A DNA stretch of 64,000 bases from Nocardia sp. (GCF_025465275.1 NZ_JAODNK010000072.1:62001-126000); one strand, 5' to 3'; counted from the first letter of the stretch, positions 16,940-27,500 are shown. Numbers and translations: made by a program. The notes: generated from the sequence alone by a model not told the origin.

Positions 16940-18166
16940 TCAAGTCAACAGCAGGTGCAGTTGAATCTCGCCGATCAGTAGGCCGAGCACAGCTCCGGCG
17001 GTGATCAGCTTCCACTCATCCTGTTTGAATGCCGGGCGCAACAGGCCTTCGAACTCTTCGTCGGTCATCAGCTTCATCTTGGCTTCCATGAACTCAGGCA
17101 GGTCCATGGCTTCAGCGGCGTAGCCGGCGAACTCGTTGGTGCGCTCCAGCATTCGCCGCACGGCGGTATCGGAGACGATGCGCTTCAGCTCGTCGTAGCG
17201 TGTGCCGGCGGCGAACTGCATGAGAAGCTTGGCGAGTCCGGCCTGATTGTCGATAGCGGCTTGGATCTCGTGGTCCAGCATCGACAGGAAGCGATCCGAA
17301 TTCGGGCCTCTGACAAGATCTTCCAGAACATTCGCGGGTGTCAGTATCTCCTCCGAGATCAGCTTCGCGTAGTCCCGCGTCACCTCGTCGCGGCGTTTGA
17401 TGAATAGTCCCTGCCAGGTGAAGATGCCGAGGTATCGCCGCGGGCGGACCGGGCGGAAGATCATTTGCAGGGCCAGCCAATCGGTGGTGAATCCCGTGAC
17501 CGCGCCGAACGAGGGCATGATGAGCGGTGAGTGAGTGGCGGCCCAGGCGCCGGCCTGCACGATGCCCAGTACGAAGCCGAACGGGATTCCGACCCGCACG
17601 ATGAACCGCATTTCGGTATTGCCGATCGTGCGGATCATCTTGACCAGTAGGGTCTTGTCCCTGACCAGCGCATTGACCGCGAGCATCCGGATGTCCAGTA
17701 CCGCATCGACATTGGCGCGCAGGTCGGCCATGAAGGTGTCCAGCATCCCCGGAACCGCGGCTTCGACACCGCCGATGACACGGTTCTGCACTACTTCCGG
17801 CAGTGCCTGCCACAACGTCGGCTGGAGAGTGTTCATCAACTCCCGCGTCACCGTGGCGACCATCTCGTGCATCGGGTCCGCGAGCCGCTTCATCAGATCG
17901 TCGAGGTCTATGCGCTCGATGATCTCCTGTGGGTCGATCAGCTTGCCCAGCATCAGGTCTACCGCGCCGGCGGCCATTCGGGGGCCGTTGCGTGGAATCA
18001 CGCCTTGCCAGCCGAGATACGGTGGTATACCGATGAATTCGACAGGCCGGAACATCATTTCCACAGCGGCCAGTTTTGTGACGTACCCGATCATTGCCGC
18101 AACGAGCGGCATCATCGCATAGACGGGCCAGTTTTCGGCGATGTCATGAAATATCGGAATGCTCAC
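16940..18166 (-). CDS. DUF445-family membrane protein
   Basis: A 408-residue protein of the DUF445 family. It has an N-terminal membrane segment with the GYVTKLAAVEMMFRP motif, a repeat of that motif after the second hydrophobic region (GFTTDWLALQMIFRP), LGWQGVIPRN and its partner FTWQGLFIKRR, long amphipathic helices between them, and a last C-terminal hydrophobic anchor. The internal duplication is characteristic of the family, whose role is unknown; envelope-associated functions have been suggested. The GTG start at 18166 is chosen for the GGGAGA upstream rather than an earlier GTG. It is divergent from the PucR-type regulator. Confidence 0.85.
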   Translation of the reverse strand: MSIPIFHDIAENWPVYAMMPLVAAMIGYVTKLAAVEMMFRPVEFIGIPPYLGWQGVIPRNGPRMAAGAVDLMLGKLIDPQEIIERIDLDDLMKRLADPMHEMVATVTRELMNTLQPTLWQALPEVVQNRVIGGVEAAVPGMLDTFMADLRANVDAVLDIRMLAVNALVRDKTLLVKMIRTIGNTEMRFIVRVGIPFGFVLGIVQAGAWAATHSPLIMPSFGAVTGFTTDWLALQMIFRPVRPRRYLGIFTWQGLFIKRRDEVTRDYAKLISEEILTPANVLEDLVRGPNSDRFLSMLDHEIQAAIDNQAGLAKLLMQFAAGTRYDELKRIVSDTAVRRMLERTNEFAGYAAEAMDLPEFMEAKMKLMTDEEFEGLLRPAFKQDEWKLITAGAVLGLLIGEIQLHLLLT

Positions 18167-18326
18167 TGATCTCCCGGTGGTGGGGCGAACATGCGATCTC
18201 CTCACGATCCGGTGTATGCCCAGTCCGGTCGGTCCCAGTCTTCCGTATCACCCGGGCGATTGTCCTGGGCTACAGTTCAATCCATGACCGGTCGATTGTT
18301 GCCACCGACAAAGCGAGGAGGTGGCA

Positions 18327-19580
18327 ATGCCGGAGGACGGCCCTCGGGAATGGCTCACGCAGTTCGCCACGCAGCCGGAACGCCATACGGACATCGACCG
18401 CTTGGCCGGACTGATCGGCGACCAGGTGTTCGCGGATCTCCCGAATCTGCCCGGCGATCTCGAAATGCGCCACGCCGCAGAGGTGAATCTGCGCACCCAA
18501 CTCCGGGAGTTCATGGCGGCGCTGGGTCGGAGCTCGTTCGACGTCCGGGTCCCAGCTGAAGCGATCGACCTCGCGCGCACGCTCGCGCGCCGCAATCTCG
18601 ACATCGGGATACCGATGCAGGGCTTCCGTATCGGTCAAAGAGTGTTGTGGCAGTACGTGATCCACACGGTCGACGAATCAATCACCGAGGAGAGTCTGCG
18701 CCGGGAAGCTCTGGTCCTGCTTTGGGAACGCGCCACCGAGTGGATCGACACTGTCCTCGAGGCCACCATAGCCGCCTACACATTGGAGCGGGAGCAGCTG
18801 CAGCGCGGTGTCGATAGTCGGCGGACGTCCGCCGTTCACGCCGTCCTGCGGGGCGAACCGGTCGAGATCGATGAGCTGTCACGAACTTTGGGTCACGCGG
18901 TCCGCCGGTATCAGACCGCGCTTGCGCTCACCACGGACACGGACACGGACACGGACACGGACGCCGCCGCATCCGACCTGCTCCCAGTGCTGATGCGACA
19001 GGCAACGGAGACTGCCGCCGCCCTGGGTGGCACCAGGCCGTTGATGATTGCCAGCGGCGCTCGCGGTTTGTGGGCGTGGGTAGCGACGCCAGAACCACCC
19101 ACGGACGGCCCCTTACCATTGCCCCGCCGAGGAATTCGGATCGCAATGGGCACCTCATCGCCAGGTGTCACGGGATTCGTGCACAGTCACCGCGAGGCCC
19201 TGGCCGCACAGCGGGTGGCCGCCGGAGGGGTCGCGCTTGTCAGATATGCGGATGTCGAACTCGTCTGTCTCACAACGGGAGACGGGAGCATGGACGCGAT
19301 GCGCGCGCTGATCACTCGCGAGCTGGGCGCCCTGGCGAATCGACGAGATTCGAATACACGGTTGCGCGATACCGTGCGAGTGTTCCTGATCAACGGGTGC
19401 AATGCCGCCAGCGCGGGCAAGGAACTCGGGATCCATGAGAACACCGTCCGCTATCGCGTACGGCAGGCCGAACAACTTCTCGGCCACGTCCTCGAAGAGC
19501 GTCGAGTGCACATCGAGCTCGCGTTGCGGTCGCTGCACGCAATGGGTGATCGGATCCTTCCAGACGAGCAGGCACTCTAG
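18327..19580 (+). CDS. PucR/CdaR-type transcriptional regulator
   Basis: A 417-residue regulator. The N-terminal two-thirds form a helical sensor region of the type seen in actinobacterial PucR proteins, and the C-terminus holds the PucR HTH with NAASAGKELGIHENTVRYRVRQ, a highly conserved pattern. ATG 18327 has AGGAGGT five bases upstream. A run of Thr-Asp repeats at about residue 203-213 comes from a perfect DNA microsatellite and forms a flexible acidic linker. It is divergent from the DUF445 gene and precedes a serine hydrolase by 163 bp; it may control either. The effector is unknown. Confidence 0.88.
   Translation: MPEDGPREWLTQFATQPERHTDIDRLAGLIGDQVFADLPNLPGDLEMRHAAEVNLRTQLREFMAALGRSSFDVRVPAEAIDLARTLARRNLDIGIPMQGFRIGQRVLWQYVIHTVDESITEESLRREALVLLWERATEWIDTVLEATIAAYTLEREQLQRGVDSRRTSAVHAVLRGEPVEIDELSRTLGHAVRRYQTALALTTDTDTDTDTDAAASDLLPVLMRQATETAAALGGTRPLMIASGARGLWAWVATPEPPTDGPLPLPRRGIRIAMGTSSPGVTGFVHSHREALAAQRVAAGGVALVRYADVELVCLTTGDGSMDAMRALITRELGALANRRDSNTRLRDTVRVFLINGCNAASAGKELGIHENTVRYRVRQAEQLLGHVLEERRVHIELALRSLHAMGDRILPDEQAL
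18933..18962 (+). repeat. Five tandem copies of ACGGAC
   Basis: A perfect 6-bp repeat inside the PucR-type gene encodes five Thr-Asp units. Because the unit is a multiple of three, copy-number changes would lengthen or shorten the linker without breaking the frame. It is a candidate for strain-to-strain length variation. Confidence 0.9.
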
Positions 19581-19743
19581 AGTTCGTCGTCAGAGTCGCA
19601 GCCAGCTGTCGCGCCCGACAAACCTTCGGCCAATCATTGACGGCGGCACCAAGATAACTCGCCGGTAATACTGCGACGCTGTGCTAGGCAATCCTTTTCG
19701 AAATAGGATGCAGCGCACAATTGCCCAGAGAAGGTGATCAACG

Positions 19744-21012
19744 ATGATCAGGCATATTCCGTCGATGCTCGGCCTCGGTCCCGACCGGAGAATTGCGGTC
19801 CCGGACGATCTCCGCGCGATCACCATGATCGGCCCGGAATCCGATCCCGCGCACGCCGGATTGGATCACGCGGCGGTGGAATCGATCTGGTCGGCGGTAT
19901 GCGAATGGTACGCGGCTGGTGTGAATCCGGCGATTCAGATCTGCCTGCGCCGCGACGGCGCGGTAATTCTCAACCGCGCGATCGGGCACGAACCGGAGAA
20001 CGCGAAACCGGCAACACCGGATACGCCTATGTGCATCTACTCGGCGTCGAAGGGCATCACCGCCACGGTCGTGCACATGCTCGCCGAGCGCGGCGCCCTC
20101 GCGCTCAACGACCGTGTCTGTCAGTATCTGCCGGCGTTCGCTGCTCACAGCAAACACCACATCACCATCCAACAGTTGCTCGATTACAGCGCGGGTATCC
20201 CCGAAATGCCGCGAGATGTGCCCTTGGCGGCGCTCATCGACACAGACGACCGGATGCGATCGATTCTGCAATCACTGCGCCCGCTGCATCGCCCCGGCCT
20301 ACTGCACATCTACCATCCACTGACCGGTGGTCTGGTACTACGGGAGGTCGTCCGGGCCGCGACGGACCGGTGCATCAGTGACGTCCTCGCCGAGGAGATC
20401 CTGCGCCCGCTCGGCTTCCGGTGGACGAATTACGGTGTCGCACCACACGATCTCGCCCTCGTCGGGCGGTGCGCCATGGCGGGGAGGACGGCACCGGCGC
20501 CGGTGACGAGCATCATGCGCCGAGGCCTGTCCGGCTCGCTCGACGACATTGTCGAGCTGGCGAATCAAGATTCCTTCCTGACTGCGGTACTGCCGCCGGC
20601 GAACGTCGTTTCGACCGCGGCCGAACTCGCGCGTTTCTACGAAATCCTGCTCCGCGGTGGTGAACTCGACGGTGTCCGCGTGCTCAACCCCGAATCAGTG
20701 CGTCAGGCGGTCGCGCCGCGCGGCCGTCTGGCTGGAGTGCCCGGATTGCGGATCAGCTCCGGATTCGTACTCGGCCAGCACATCAGCCTCTTCGGCCGCA
20801 ATACCGAATCGCTCTTCGGTCACCCGGGACTGACCTCGGTATTCGCCTGGGCCGACCCCGCGCGCGGCCTGAGCGGCGCGGTAGTCCCGAACGGCAAATC
20901 ACTGCTCGCCGGGAACATCCATCTGACCCGGCTGTTGGACCGAATTGCCTGTCGCATACCGCAGTTGACCAGTCCACCGCATTTCACCGGCGTCAGCGGT
21001 CGCGCGGCATAA
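19744..21012 (+). CDS. Serine hydrolase, beta-lactamase/esterase class
   Basis: A 422-residue protein of the serine beta-lactamase-like (EstB/LipE) superfamily. The catalytic SxxK is Ser100-Ala-Ser-Lys103 (YSASKG). IYHPLTGG stands where these enzymes normally have a YxN, and FGHPG near residue 358 replaces the KTG box as HxG. These features fit esterases or DD-peptidase-like hydrolases rather than true beta-lactamases. No signal peptide is apparent, so it is probably cytosolic, as expected for LipE-type esterases in mycobacteria. It is tail-to-tail with the ferredoxin reductase gene, 9 bp apart. Confidence 0.86.
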   Translation: MIRHIPSMLGLGPDRRIAVPDDLRAITMIGPESDPAHAGLDHAAVESIWSAVCEWYAAGVNPAIQICLRRDGAVILNRAIGHEPENAKPATPDTPMCIYSASKGITATVVHMLAERGALALNDRVCQYLPAFAAHSKHHITIQQLLDYSAGIPEMPRDVPLAALIDTDDRMRSILQSLRPLHRPGLLHIYHPLTGGLVLREVVRAATDRCISDVLAEEILRPLGFRWTNYGVAPHDLALVGRCAMAGRTAPAPVTSIMRRGLSGSLDDIVELANQDSFLTAVLPPANVVSTAAELARFYEILLRGGELDGVRVLNPESVRQAVAPRGRLAGVPGLRISSGFVLGQHISLFGRNTESLFGHPGLTSVFAWADPARGLSGAVVPNGKSLLAGNIHLTRLLDRIACRIPQLTSPPHFTGVSGRAA

Positions 21013-21021
21013 CAATCGCAA

Positions 21022-22275
21022 TCAGCGCCCTGTCCGCGACCGCGCGGCCAGCACATCCCGCAGCGATACATCCCCGTCGGCCAAAACAGCCGGGTCGACC
21101 GGCAAGCGCTCAGAGATCAACTTCTTACCGGCCATAAAATCTTTCGGGCTGTTCGCCGTCTCGACCGCACATACGGTCCAGTCCCGACGCAGATGGAACA
21201 ATGCGAAGGAGTCGAGCGACGCCCCCGGGCGTGCGATCGTGGTGACCTCGTCCTCCAGCAGCCCGGCGATCTTCAGCTTCAGCTCGAACTGATCCGACCA
21301 GAACCACGGGGTTTCATGGGCTCCCCCATGGGAACTGACGATGGCTGCGGCGGCATGCTTGGCCTGTTCCACCGCACTCGGAATGGATTCGAGGCGATAC
21401 AGCCCGTCAAGCGCGTCATGCGGTCGACGGGTGGCGTCACCGATCGCCATGATTCCCGCCACGTTCGTGCGCCCGACCCGGTCGACCAGAATGCCTGCGT
21501 CGCATTCGACGCCGCACAGTACGGCCAAGTCGACGTTGGGCACCGCACCGATGCCGATCAGGGCGTGATCACAGGCAATGACCGAACAATCTTCGGCCAC
21601 AACGGATGTGATTGCTCCATCCACTGTTCGAAACCCCGCGACGTTGAAGTTGGTGACCACGCGCGTCCCACGCGAAACGTGGTACTCGGTCAGCCGGCGG
21701 GATAGTTCGGCGCTCGCAACGCGCGCCAGGATCCTGTCCTCGCGTTCGACAACAGTGACGTTGATACCCTTCGATCGGGCAACGGCCGCAACCTCCATCC
21801 CCACATATCCGCCGCCGATCACCGCCAGCGCGCTCGTCAGCTCGAGCGCGGCGCCGAGCAGGCGCGCATCCGGAATTGTCCGGAGCGTCAATACACCCGA
21901 GGCGTCGGCACCTGGAACCGCGATCCGCCTGGGCGTGGCGCCGGTCGCGATCACGACGGTCCCGTATTCCCGGAACTCGCCGTTGTCGAGGATAACCCGA
22001 CCGGAATCCCGGTCGATAGTGGTGACGTGCACACCCAACAGCAGTTCGATCTTGTTGTCCGCATAGAACTGAATGGGCTTGAGCCACTGCACCATCGCGT
22101 CGTCGGTGAACTTCTTCGACAACGGGGGGCGGTGATAGGGCGGGTGAAGTTCGTCGCCGATCAGCGTGATCGGCCCTTCGAAATTCTGCTGGCGTAGCAT
22201 TCCGGCGAGCGTCGCTCCTGCGTGGCCGGCGCCGATGATCACCACCGAATCTGTCGATCGTGCTGTCGAAGTCAT
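21022..22275 (-). CDS. FAD-dependent NAD(P)H ferredoxin reductase
   Basis: A 417-residue flavoprotein of the putidaredoxin/rhodocoxin-reductase family, passing electrons from NAD(P)H to a [2Fe-2S] ferredoxin. The FAD-binding GAGHAG is at 15-20, ATGATPR at 110-116, the NAD-binding GGGYVG at 154-159, and the second FAD motif GIMAIGDATRRP near residue 280. It is the last gene of the run P450, ferredoxin, small membrane protein, reductase, and its ATG overlaps the upstream stop by 4 bp (ATGA), so translation is coupled. With those genes it forms a complete class-I P450 redox chain. Confidence 0.92.
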   Translation of the reverse strand: MTSTARSTDSVVIIGAGHAGATLAGMLRQQNFEGPITLIGDELHPPYHRPPLSKKFTDDAMVQWLKPIQFYADNKIELLLGVHVTTIDRDSGRVILDNGEFREYGTVVIATGATPRRIAVPGADASGVLTLRTIPDARLLGAALELTSALAVIGGGYVGMEVAAVARSKGINVTVVEREDRILARVASAELSRRLTEYHVSRGTRVVTNFNVAGFRTVDGAITSVVAEDCSVIACDHALIGIGAVPNVDLAVLCGVECDAGILVDRVGRTNVAGIMAIGDATRRPHDALDGLYRLESIPSAVEQAKHAAAAIVSSHGGAHETPWFWSDQFELKLKIAGLLEDEVTTIARPGASLDSFALFHLRRDWTVCAVETANSPKDFMAGKKLISERLPVDPAVLADGDVSLRDVLAARSRTGR

Positions 22276-22676
22276 CCGCGCGTCACCTCCGATCGGACCA
22301 CAGGTTCGATCAGCGGATCATGGCTTCGATCCAAGAATCGTTCGCGAGCAACGAGATACAGCGGAAATGCCATTGAGACACCGATGTAGGACAGGGCGAC
22401 GAAGAGTGCTCCCCATTTGGGGCCCATACCGATTCGCGTGGTGTCGGTGACCACCCACACGATAAACGCGGCCCAGGTGATCAACATGTCGATACTGAGA
22501 AAGGCGGCTGTGCCGCCGGCGGCGAACGCGTCGCCGAAGAAGGCGATCGGGTTCAGGATATTGCCACCCGCCCGCATCCAGTCGAACGCATACGGCCAGG
22601 TCAGAACTACCGCTCCGATCCCGACAAGCACATACAGCGCATGCCGGACATTTGTCCACGCCGAGTGACCGGTCAT
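22272..22676 (-). CDS. Small four-helix membrane protein (DUF2834-like)
   Basis: A 134-residue protein with about three to four hydrophobic segments, including the WTNVRHALYVLVGIG start, an ADxxI-like FLSIDMLITWAAF segment, and a charged tail after VARERF. The arrangement resembles the DUF2834 family, whose function is unknown. It lies between ferredoxin and ferredoxin reductase, overlapping the latter by 4 bp, which suggests it belongs to the P450 system, perhaps anchoring the soluble redox proteins or the substrate at the membrane. That role is inferred. ATG 22676 is preferred; a GTG at 22688 is also possible. Confidence 0.75.
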   Translation of the reverse strand: MTGHSAWTNVRHALYVLVGIGAVVLTWPYAFDWMRAGGNILNPIAFFGDAFAAGGTAAFLSIDMLITWAAFIVWVVTDTTRIGMGPKWGALFVALSYIGVSMAFPLYLVARERFLDRSHDPLIEPVVRSEVTRG

Positions 22677-22692
22677 TGGATTCGTCACCGGA

Positions 22693-23010
22693 TCACCGGC
22701 TGTCAGCGACGCGAATATGGATCTCTTCATCGTTGTCGCCGACGATGAGCTGACACGACAGCCGAGATTCGTCATCAGCGCCGTCGAGGTAGGCGATCAG
22801 TTCGGTTTCCTCGTCGGTCGGCTCGGCGAACAGCTCCCAGTGCCCCCGGGCGAGATGGACGTGGCAGGTTGCGCAGGCGCAGCTGCCTCCGCACTCCGCG
22901 ACGATGCCCGGGAGATTGTTGTTGACGGATCCACTCATGACGCTCTGTCCTGGATCGACGTCGACACGCGTCGTGGTCCCGTCCAGCAGGTGGTAGGTCA
23001 CTTTCGGCAT
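22693..23010 (-). CDS. [2Fe-2S] ferredoxin of the P450 operon
   Basis: A 105-residue adrenodoxin-type ferredoxin. Cluster ligands are Cys40, Cys46, Cys49 and Cys86 in the C-x5-C-x2-C-x36-C pattern, with an extra Cys44 inside the loop. It is the expected electron donor of the P450 encoded immediately upstream and the acceptor from the reductase two genes downstream. It is clearly paralogous to the ferredoxin at 16194-16508: the MPK start, PGQS/IGQS, NNxPGI and ECGG segments are shared. A strong hairpin with a T-run separates it from the P450 gene. The ribosome binding site is weak. Confidence 0.92.
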   Translation of the reverse strand: MPKVTYHLLDGTTTRVDVDPGQSVMSGSVNNNLPGIVAECGGSCACATCHVHLARGHWELFAEPTDEETELIAYLDGADDESRLSCQLIVGDNDEEIHIRVADSR

Positions 23011-23036
23011 CGCGGCACGGCACTTTCTATTCGATG

Positions 23037-23078
23037 AAAAACGGTGTGCCGGGGGAGCTTTCAACCCCCGGCGCACCG
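23037..23078 (-). terminator. Intrinsic terminator or attenuator between P450 and ferredoxin
   Basis: A 14-bp stem with one G-U pair joins 23042-23055 and 23065-23078, with a 9-base loop. On the minus strand it is followed at once by five T residues (23041-23037). This is a textbook intrinsic terminator inside the operon, 26 bp before the ferredoxin start. It would lower expression of ferredoxin and reductase relative to the P450. Confidence 0.8.
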
Positions 23079-23084
23079 CAGGTC

Positions 23085-24407
23085 TCAGGAGAAGGTCAGA
23101 TGTACGGGCAGGTGGCGCAGGCCGCCGACAAAGTTGGTCTGGATCAACTTGGGCGTACCGGTCACCTCGACGCGCGCCAGCCGCGGCAGCAGTTCCTCGA
23201 GCATGATCTTCATCTCGAGCTTGGCCAGATGCTGGCCGATGCACATATGCGGTCCGTAGCCGAAGGCGATCTGCTTGTTCGGTCGCCGGTCGATATCGAA
23301 GGTGTCCGGGTTGTCGAACACGTCGGCGTCCCGGTTTCCGGACTGGAAGAGCAGCATCAGCCGGTCGCCCGCCTTGATCTGCTGACCACGAAGTTCGTAG
23401 TCCTGGAGCGCGACACGGGTGAAGTGTTTCACCGGTGACACCATTCGCAGCGCCTCGTTGACGAGGTCCGGGATGAGGCTCGGATCATTCTTGACGCGCC
23501 CGAGGATGTCCGGCCGGGCCGCCAGGTAGTGCAGGCATCCGGCGAGGGTGCTCGCGGTGGTGTCGTGCCCCGCGGTGGCGATGGCAACGAACCAGCCGTA
23601 GGCGAACATCTTCGGAAAGTATTCTCCGGTCTCATCTTTCGCGACGGCGATCAGCGTGGCCAGATCGTCGAGGGGTTCGGCACGCCGGCTCTCGATGAGA
23701 GTGTCGAAATAGGCGTAGAAGTCGGCGATCGCCGCCGCCCACTGCTGTGCCGCCGCGTCGGGTGAAAGAGCTTCGACGTCAGCGCGCATGGCGTCCGGGT
23801 CGGCGACACCGAAAAGATCCTGCGTCAGCGACATCATCCGCGGCTCGTCCTCTTCGGGAACGCCGAAGAGCGTATTGATGACGTGCAGTGGGAAGAAGAC
23901 GGCGAACTCTTGGACGGCATCGAGATCCGCACCGCCTGCGACGAGACGCTCGACAGAACCCTTCGCGATCTCACGGATCCGGTCCGACCACTTCTTGAGG
24001 TTCGCCGGCCGGAACCAGTCGAAGGCCACATCTTTGATCGTGGTGTGCTCCGGCGGATCGAGGTACGGCAGCGCGTCGAGAATCCGCAGGCTGCCTCCCA
24101 GCAGTTGCTTGGTGAAGGCATCGCCGGCCTGGTTCTGCAGAATCGGATTGTGCGAGCCCTTCTCCTCACCACCGCCGGCGCTGAAGATCGCGGGCTGCCG
24201 CTCGATCTCCATGAGATCGGCATGCTTGGTGACGAGCCACAGTGGGTCATAGCCGTCCACGCTCACCTGCGGCAGGGGCTGGTTCTCCCGCAGCCATCGA
24301 TAGGCCTCATACAGTTTGGCGTCGTCGCTGTGGCCCTGTGGAAGCACAATCTGCCGAGCGATCTCATCGGGGACTGTTGCGGTGTCGGCGGATTCGACCG
24401 TCGTCAT
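23085..24407 (-). CDS. Cytochrome P450
   Basis: A 440-residue soluble P450. The I-helix oxygen-activation motif is AGHDTT (279-284), the ExxR is Glu318-x2-Arg321 (NEALR), and the heme loop [10 protein letters not shown] (382-391) gives Cys389 as thiolate ligand. The following QHLAKLEMK and the overall length resemble the actinobacterial CYP group that hydroxylates terpenoids, steroid side chains or fatty acids. ATG 24407 is supported by GAGAAGG. It heads an operon with its own ferredoxin and reductase, so it is a self-sufficient monooxygenase system. It starts 166 bp downstream of the kinase gene. The substrate is not determined. Confidence 0.93.
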   Translation of the reverse strand: MTTVESADTATVPDEIARQIVLPQGHSDDAKLYEAYRWLRENQPLPQVSVDGYDPLWLVTKHADLMEIERQPAIFSAGGGEEKGSHNPILQNQAGDAFTKQLLGGSLRILDALPYLDPPEHTTIKDVAFDWFRPANLKKWSDRIREIAKGSVERLVAGGADLDAVQEFAVFFPLHVINTLFGVPEEDEPRMMSLTQDLFGVADPDAMRADVEALSPDAAAQQWAAAIADFYAYFDTLIESRRAEPLDDLATLIAVAKDETGEYFPKMFAYGWFVAIATAGHDTTASTLAGCLHYLAARPDILGRVKNDPSLIPDLVNEALRMVSPVKHFTRVALQDYELRGQQIKAGDRLMLLFQSGNRDADVFDNPDTFDIDRRPNKQIAFGYGPHMCIGQHLAKLEMKIMLEELLPRLARVEVTGTPKLIQTNFVGGLRHLPVHLTFS

Positions 24408-24573
24408 GGTCAACCTTCTCTCGGTTCTCGATTCGTGGCGGAGAACGCCGGTGCAGTGGCGCTGTCCGGAACCGCACTGTGACTCGAGTCTCATGGAAAG
24501 CGCCCGGGTGCGCGTCACCACATCGAGGGGTCTTGCCCCCACTCGGGAGGGAGAGACGACCTTGAAGGACCTG

Positions 24574-27500
24574 TTATGCGTGCAGGAGATCGTCGATAGA
24601 CGATGCGGTCAGATTCGACAGCGACGCGGCATCGTCGCCCGATTTCAGAGCCTCGAGCACGGCCGTCAGAATGCCGTCGATACTCGGCCCGCCGTCCAGT
24701 ACGAGGCGCGGCAGACCGATCTCGACGCACCTGGACAGGACCGGTAAAAGAACATCCTTCGCGGTGCTGACATCACCGGCCGCACCGAGGCAGTTCGCGT
24801 GCAGCACTGCGCATTCGACGAGCGCTCTAGGACGCCCTTGTCGTTCGACGCGCTCGACCAGCGCCGCCGCTCGAATAACTGCGGACCGCAACGATTCCGG
24901 CGTGCCTTCGGCAAGGAGCACCCTGATAACCGAGTCTTCGTCGAGCTGCGCGGTCACTTCTTCGATACCGTTGCCAAGCCGCGGACCGCCCGGCACAGCG
25001 GGTAGCCGCGCCAGCTGAGATTCCGTCAGCGGCAACCCGATTCGAACTTTCTCGTTCACAATCCGCGCCGCCAATCGAGGCAGAGTGAGCGCCTCGGCGA
25101 TCTGCATGCCCTGTTCGAGCCTGTGCCGCGCATCATCGATCTGACCCCGAAATGCCTTGATCCGTGAGCCGATGCCGTAGGTCGCGAGCATCATGTCGAC
25201 GATGCCGCCCTCGTCAGCGAGCTGGGTGCTCTCGTCCAGCAATTGTTCTGCCTCGCCGACTGCTCCCTTTTCGTAAAGCAGGGCACCCAGCAGCGCGCCG
25301 GCCAACCGCGCCGCGTATCCGTGCGGTCCGCTCTCACGCCCGAGTCGCAGAGCATCACGAAGCTGGCCTTCGGCCCGGGCGACCTCGAGTTGCTCGTGGG
25401 ACGCTATCCCGGCCATGCAGTAGTTGTACATCACGCTGAATGGCCCAGCGGTCTGCGCGTGATACGTCGACGCCCATGCCTGCCACCGCTGTACCGCGTC
25501 GAAATCGAAGCTGTGCACCGCAACAAAGGACGCGATACCCGCGACTGCGGAGCCGAGGAATGGGCGAACAATATCCGATGCGCTCCGGCAGCCGGAGATC
25601 AACTCGTCCACACCGTCGATGCGATCGGCGAAGACTCTGTCCACACCACGAACGAAATCGGCCTCCATCCGGAGATCGGATCGATCACCGTCGGAAAGAA
25701 CTTCGTCATCGAGTGAGGAGTCCACCTGCTCGAGAGCGGCCTCTGTCGCCGAATGATGGTGCAGCAGCACATTTCCCCAGGCAACGAGCAACTGCATACG
25801 CGGCCTGGTTCGCACGAGCGCAAGGGGCAACTTCGCGATCAAACCGAGCAACGTGGACATCTTCGAGTTCTCGACCAGTTCCATCCCATCGGCCTCGACC
25901 AACTCCATAGCGCGCTCCGGATCAGAGCCCGCCAGTGCGTGATCGACGGCCTCACTCAACATGTCGTGCTCGGCAAACCATGCCGATGCCGTGAGGTGCA
26001 GTTCGAGAGCCCGGTCCGGGCAATCGGTTTCGAGACGCCGCTGCAGGAACTGGGCGAACAGATGGTGGTATCGGAACCACTCCCGGTCGTCATCGATGCT
26101 CTGCAGGAACAGATCTCGCCGTTCGATCTCCTCCAGCAACAATTGCGGGGACGATCCCCCGGCAAGCCGTCCGGCCAGACTGCCGCAAATCTGCTCGGTG
26201 ATCGACGTGACCATCATGAAGTCGAGCAGTGCCGGCTCGAGGTTGTCGACGACATTGGCCATCAGATACTCGCCGATGGCATGGTGCCGCCCGGACAGTT
26301 GTTTGATGAAAGCCGCCGCGTCCTCTCGACGCCGCAGCGACAGGGATGCGAGCTGAAGTGCCGCTATCCAGCCTTCGGTAGACGAGGTCAAAGCCGTGAT
26401 CCCGGCACCGTCCAACCCCAGATCATTGATGTCCACCAAGAACTCTCGGGCCTCGGAGTCAGTGAAGCGCAGATCGTCCGCGCAGATCTCGACGAGCTCG
26501 TCCCGCACCCGCATGCTGCTCAGAGGCAGTCCTGATTGAGTTCGACTGGTCACGATCACGCGGATGTGATGGCAGCCATTCTCGATCAGAAAATCCATCG
26601 CCGTGATCGTGCCCTCGGCGCTCACCTGATGCCAGTCATCGACGACGAGCGCGACAGTCGCCCCGGCATCGTGAATTCGGTTGATCAGCTCGCCGAGCAC
26701 GTACCGGGCCGCATCCTGCCCGTGTTCCTCCAGCACCTGACCGAGATCGGTCACCAGCGTGGGCCGAATATGACGGAACGCGTTCAGGATGTTCGAGAGA
26801 AACCAGGCGACGTTGTTGTCGTCGCGGTCGACGTGCAGCCAAGCGACCGGAATTCCCTGATCGGACAGGGCCGCCCGACATTGTGCCGCAAGCGTCGTCT
26901 TGCCGAAGCCCGCCGGGGCGTGGATAACGACCAACCGTCGCGGACTGCCGCCCCACAGCCACTCCAACAGCCGGCGACGGCCTACGAGCGAGTGCGCGGG
27001 CGTCGGCGGGCGGAATCTGGTGGACACGCCCGGCGGTGTGCGAGCCCGAATCGAAACCGCCGGGAGAACAACGGCCGGTCGGGGCAACGGCGTCTCGGCG
27101 CTCCTGCTACCTACCTCGATCGCCTCCAGCTCATCGCGGAACTCGGCTGCCGTCTGCGGTCTCGCTGCCGGATCCCTGGCCATGCCGTGTTCGATTGCGG
27201 CACTGATGCCTTGGGGGATGCCCTCCGCACGCAGGTCCGGAATGGGTGCGGTGGTGATCCGGAGAAACTGTGCGACGATTCGCTCGCCACTCCGGCGCTC
27301 GAATGCGGCGTGTCCGGTCAGCAGACAGAAGAGCGTCGCCGCGAGACCGTAGACGTCGGCGGCGGGACCCGGCGAATCCCCTTGCAAGACTTCCGGAGCC
27401 GTGTATGCAGGCGATCCGGCGATATCCCCGCTCGACGTCTCGAACGCGCCGCCGAAGCGCGCGATACCGAAGTCCGTCAGCTGCGGTTCGTCATAGTCGG

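Noticed and set aside
18933..18962. Possible CRISPR-like repeat
   Set aside because: The 6-bp units are contiguous without spacers and lie in frame inside a coding sequence; it is a microsatellite.
19744..21012. True beta-lactamase and hence an antibiotic-resistance gene
   Set aside because: The SxxK is present but the KTG box is HxG, and no signal peptide is visible; an esterase-type hydrolase is more likely.
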